Of a stretch of 64,000 nt of DNA, positions 63,914 to 64,000 are shown piece after piece; within the stretch, counting starts at the first letter, position 1; each line of letters starts with the position of its first letter. Location: NCBI GenBank assembly GCA_964607575.1, contig CAZSLS010000003.1, positions 37,021-101,020 of the forward strand, written 5' to 3'. Source of the stretch: BS750m-G57 sp964607575. GTDB taxonomy: Bacteria; Planctomycetota; Phycisphaerae; SM23-33. The notes under the pieces were generated by a model that saw nothing but the letters and a program-made list of their open reading frames with translations, ran no database searches and was not told the DNA's origin. The translations under genes were made by a program, and so were the position numbers.

Positions 63914-64000
63914 TCAACTGCAACCTAACGACGTCCCGCAGTTGAAGCACTTGTAGCAATTACCGTTTCGTACCGTCAGCGACCCGCAGACATCACAGGC
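63914..64000 (-). CDS. nrdJ: Adenosylcobalamin-dependent ribonucleotide reductase, C-terminal end (truncated)
   Basis: The last 28 codons at the window edge read as a Cys-rich tail: CDVCGSLTVRNG, CYKCFNCGTSLGCS. This matches the C-terminal zinc-binding tail of class II (B12-dependent) ribonucleotide reductases, which reduce nucleotides to deoxynucleotides with adenosylcobalamin. The rest of the gene lies beyond the window. The assignment rests on the short but characteristic cysteine spacing. Confidence 0.8.
   Translation of the reverse strand, partial: ACDVCGSLTVRNGNCYKCFNCGTSLGCS

Noticed and set aside
1..64000. tRNA, rRNA, CRISPR array, insertion sequence or prophage
   Set aside because: No cloverleaf with a CCA end, no rRNA segment, no regularly spaced repeats and no transposase or phage protein were recognised. 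A covariance-model scan would be needed to exclude divergent RNA genes.

Overview
The window looks like a chromosomal segment from a planctomycete, most likely a Phycisphaerae-type bacterium. This is inferred from gene content and not from any marker search. Supporting features are a single-chain SecD-SecF translocase, large secreted PQQ-type beta-propellers (one ending in a malectin-like domain), a Tat-exported sulfatase, a membrane-anchored alpha-2-macroglobulin paired with an ECF sigma factor, many lipoproteins, and moderately high GC codon use. The metabolic genes (System II cytochrome c maturation, an ETF/acyl-CoA dehydrogenase operon, B12-dependent ribonucleotide reductase) suit a respiring heterotroph.

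Layout. 1-3920 (+): ABC transport, with the end of a LolD-type ATPase, two tandem ModA-like lipoproteins, a permease and an ATPase. 3943-9248 (+): two secreted beta-propeller proteins. 9252-14560 (-): a four-gene operon encoding an apparently exported AmmeMemoRadiSam set (Memo-AMMECR1 lipoprotein, spermidine-synthase-like membrane protein, cytochrome-b-like membrane protein, Tat-tagged radical SAM enzyme). 14695-16546 (+): a hexulose-6-phosphate synthase/RraA fusion followed by 6-phospho-3-hexuloisomerase. 16704-22477 (+): envelope genes, including an OmpA-type lipoprotein and the ResB/CcsA pair. 22488-31283 (-): holA, an ArsR regulator, a 40-residue membrane peptide, prfA, rpmE, a lipoprotein and secDF with an EF-hand insertion. 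31478-39926 (-): purH, a beta-propeller lipoprotein, two proC paralogues flanking a P5C dehydrogenase, pdxA and ribE. 40095-52917 (+): ECF sigma factor, anti-sigma/alpha-2-macroglobulin fusion, YchF-like GTPase, an AsmA-like giant protein and a membrane protein. 53285-54058: an AT-richer orphan gene with a palindromic element and a duplicated leader. 54372-59435 (+): etfB, etfA, acyl-CoA dehydrogenase and an orphan permease-like protein. 59484-60597 (-): prfB with its programmed +1 frameshift. 60683-60921: dispersed-type repeats. 61003-63465 (+): aldo/keto reductase and sulfatase. The minus strand at the right end holds a candidate small RNA with two identical CUCCCUCC loops and the last codons of a B12-dependent ribonucleotide reductase.

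The most notable items are the candidate small RNA at 63486-63661, the exported AmmeMemoRadiSam operon, the sigma/alpha-2-macroglobulin pair that looks like an envelope-damage sensor, and the EF hands inside SecDF. No tRNA, rRNA, CRISPR array, transposase or phage gene was recognised.
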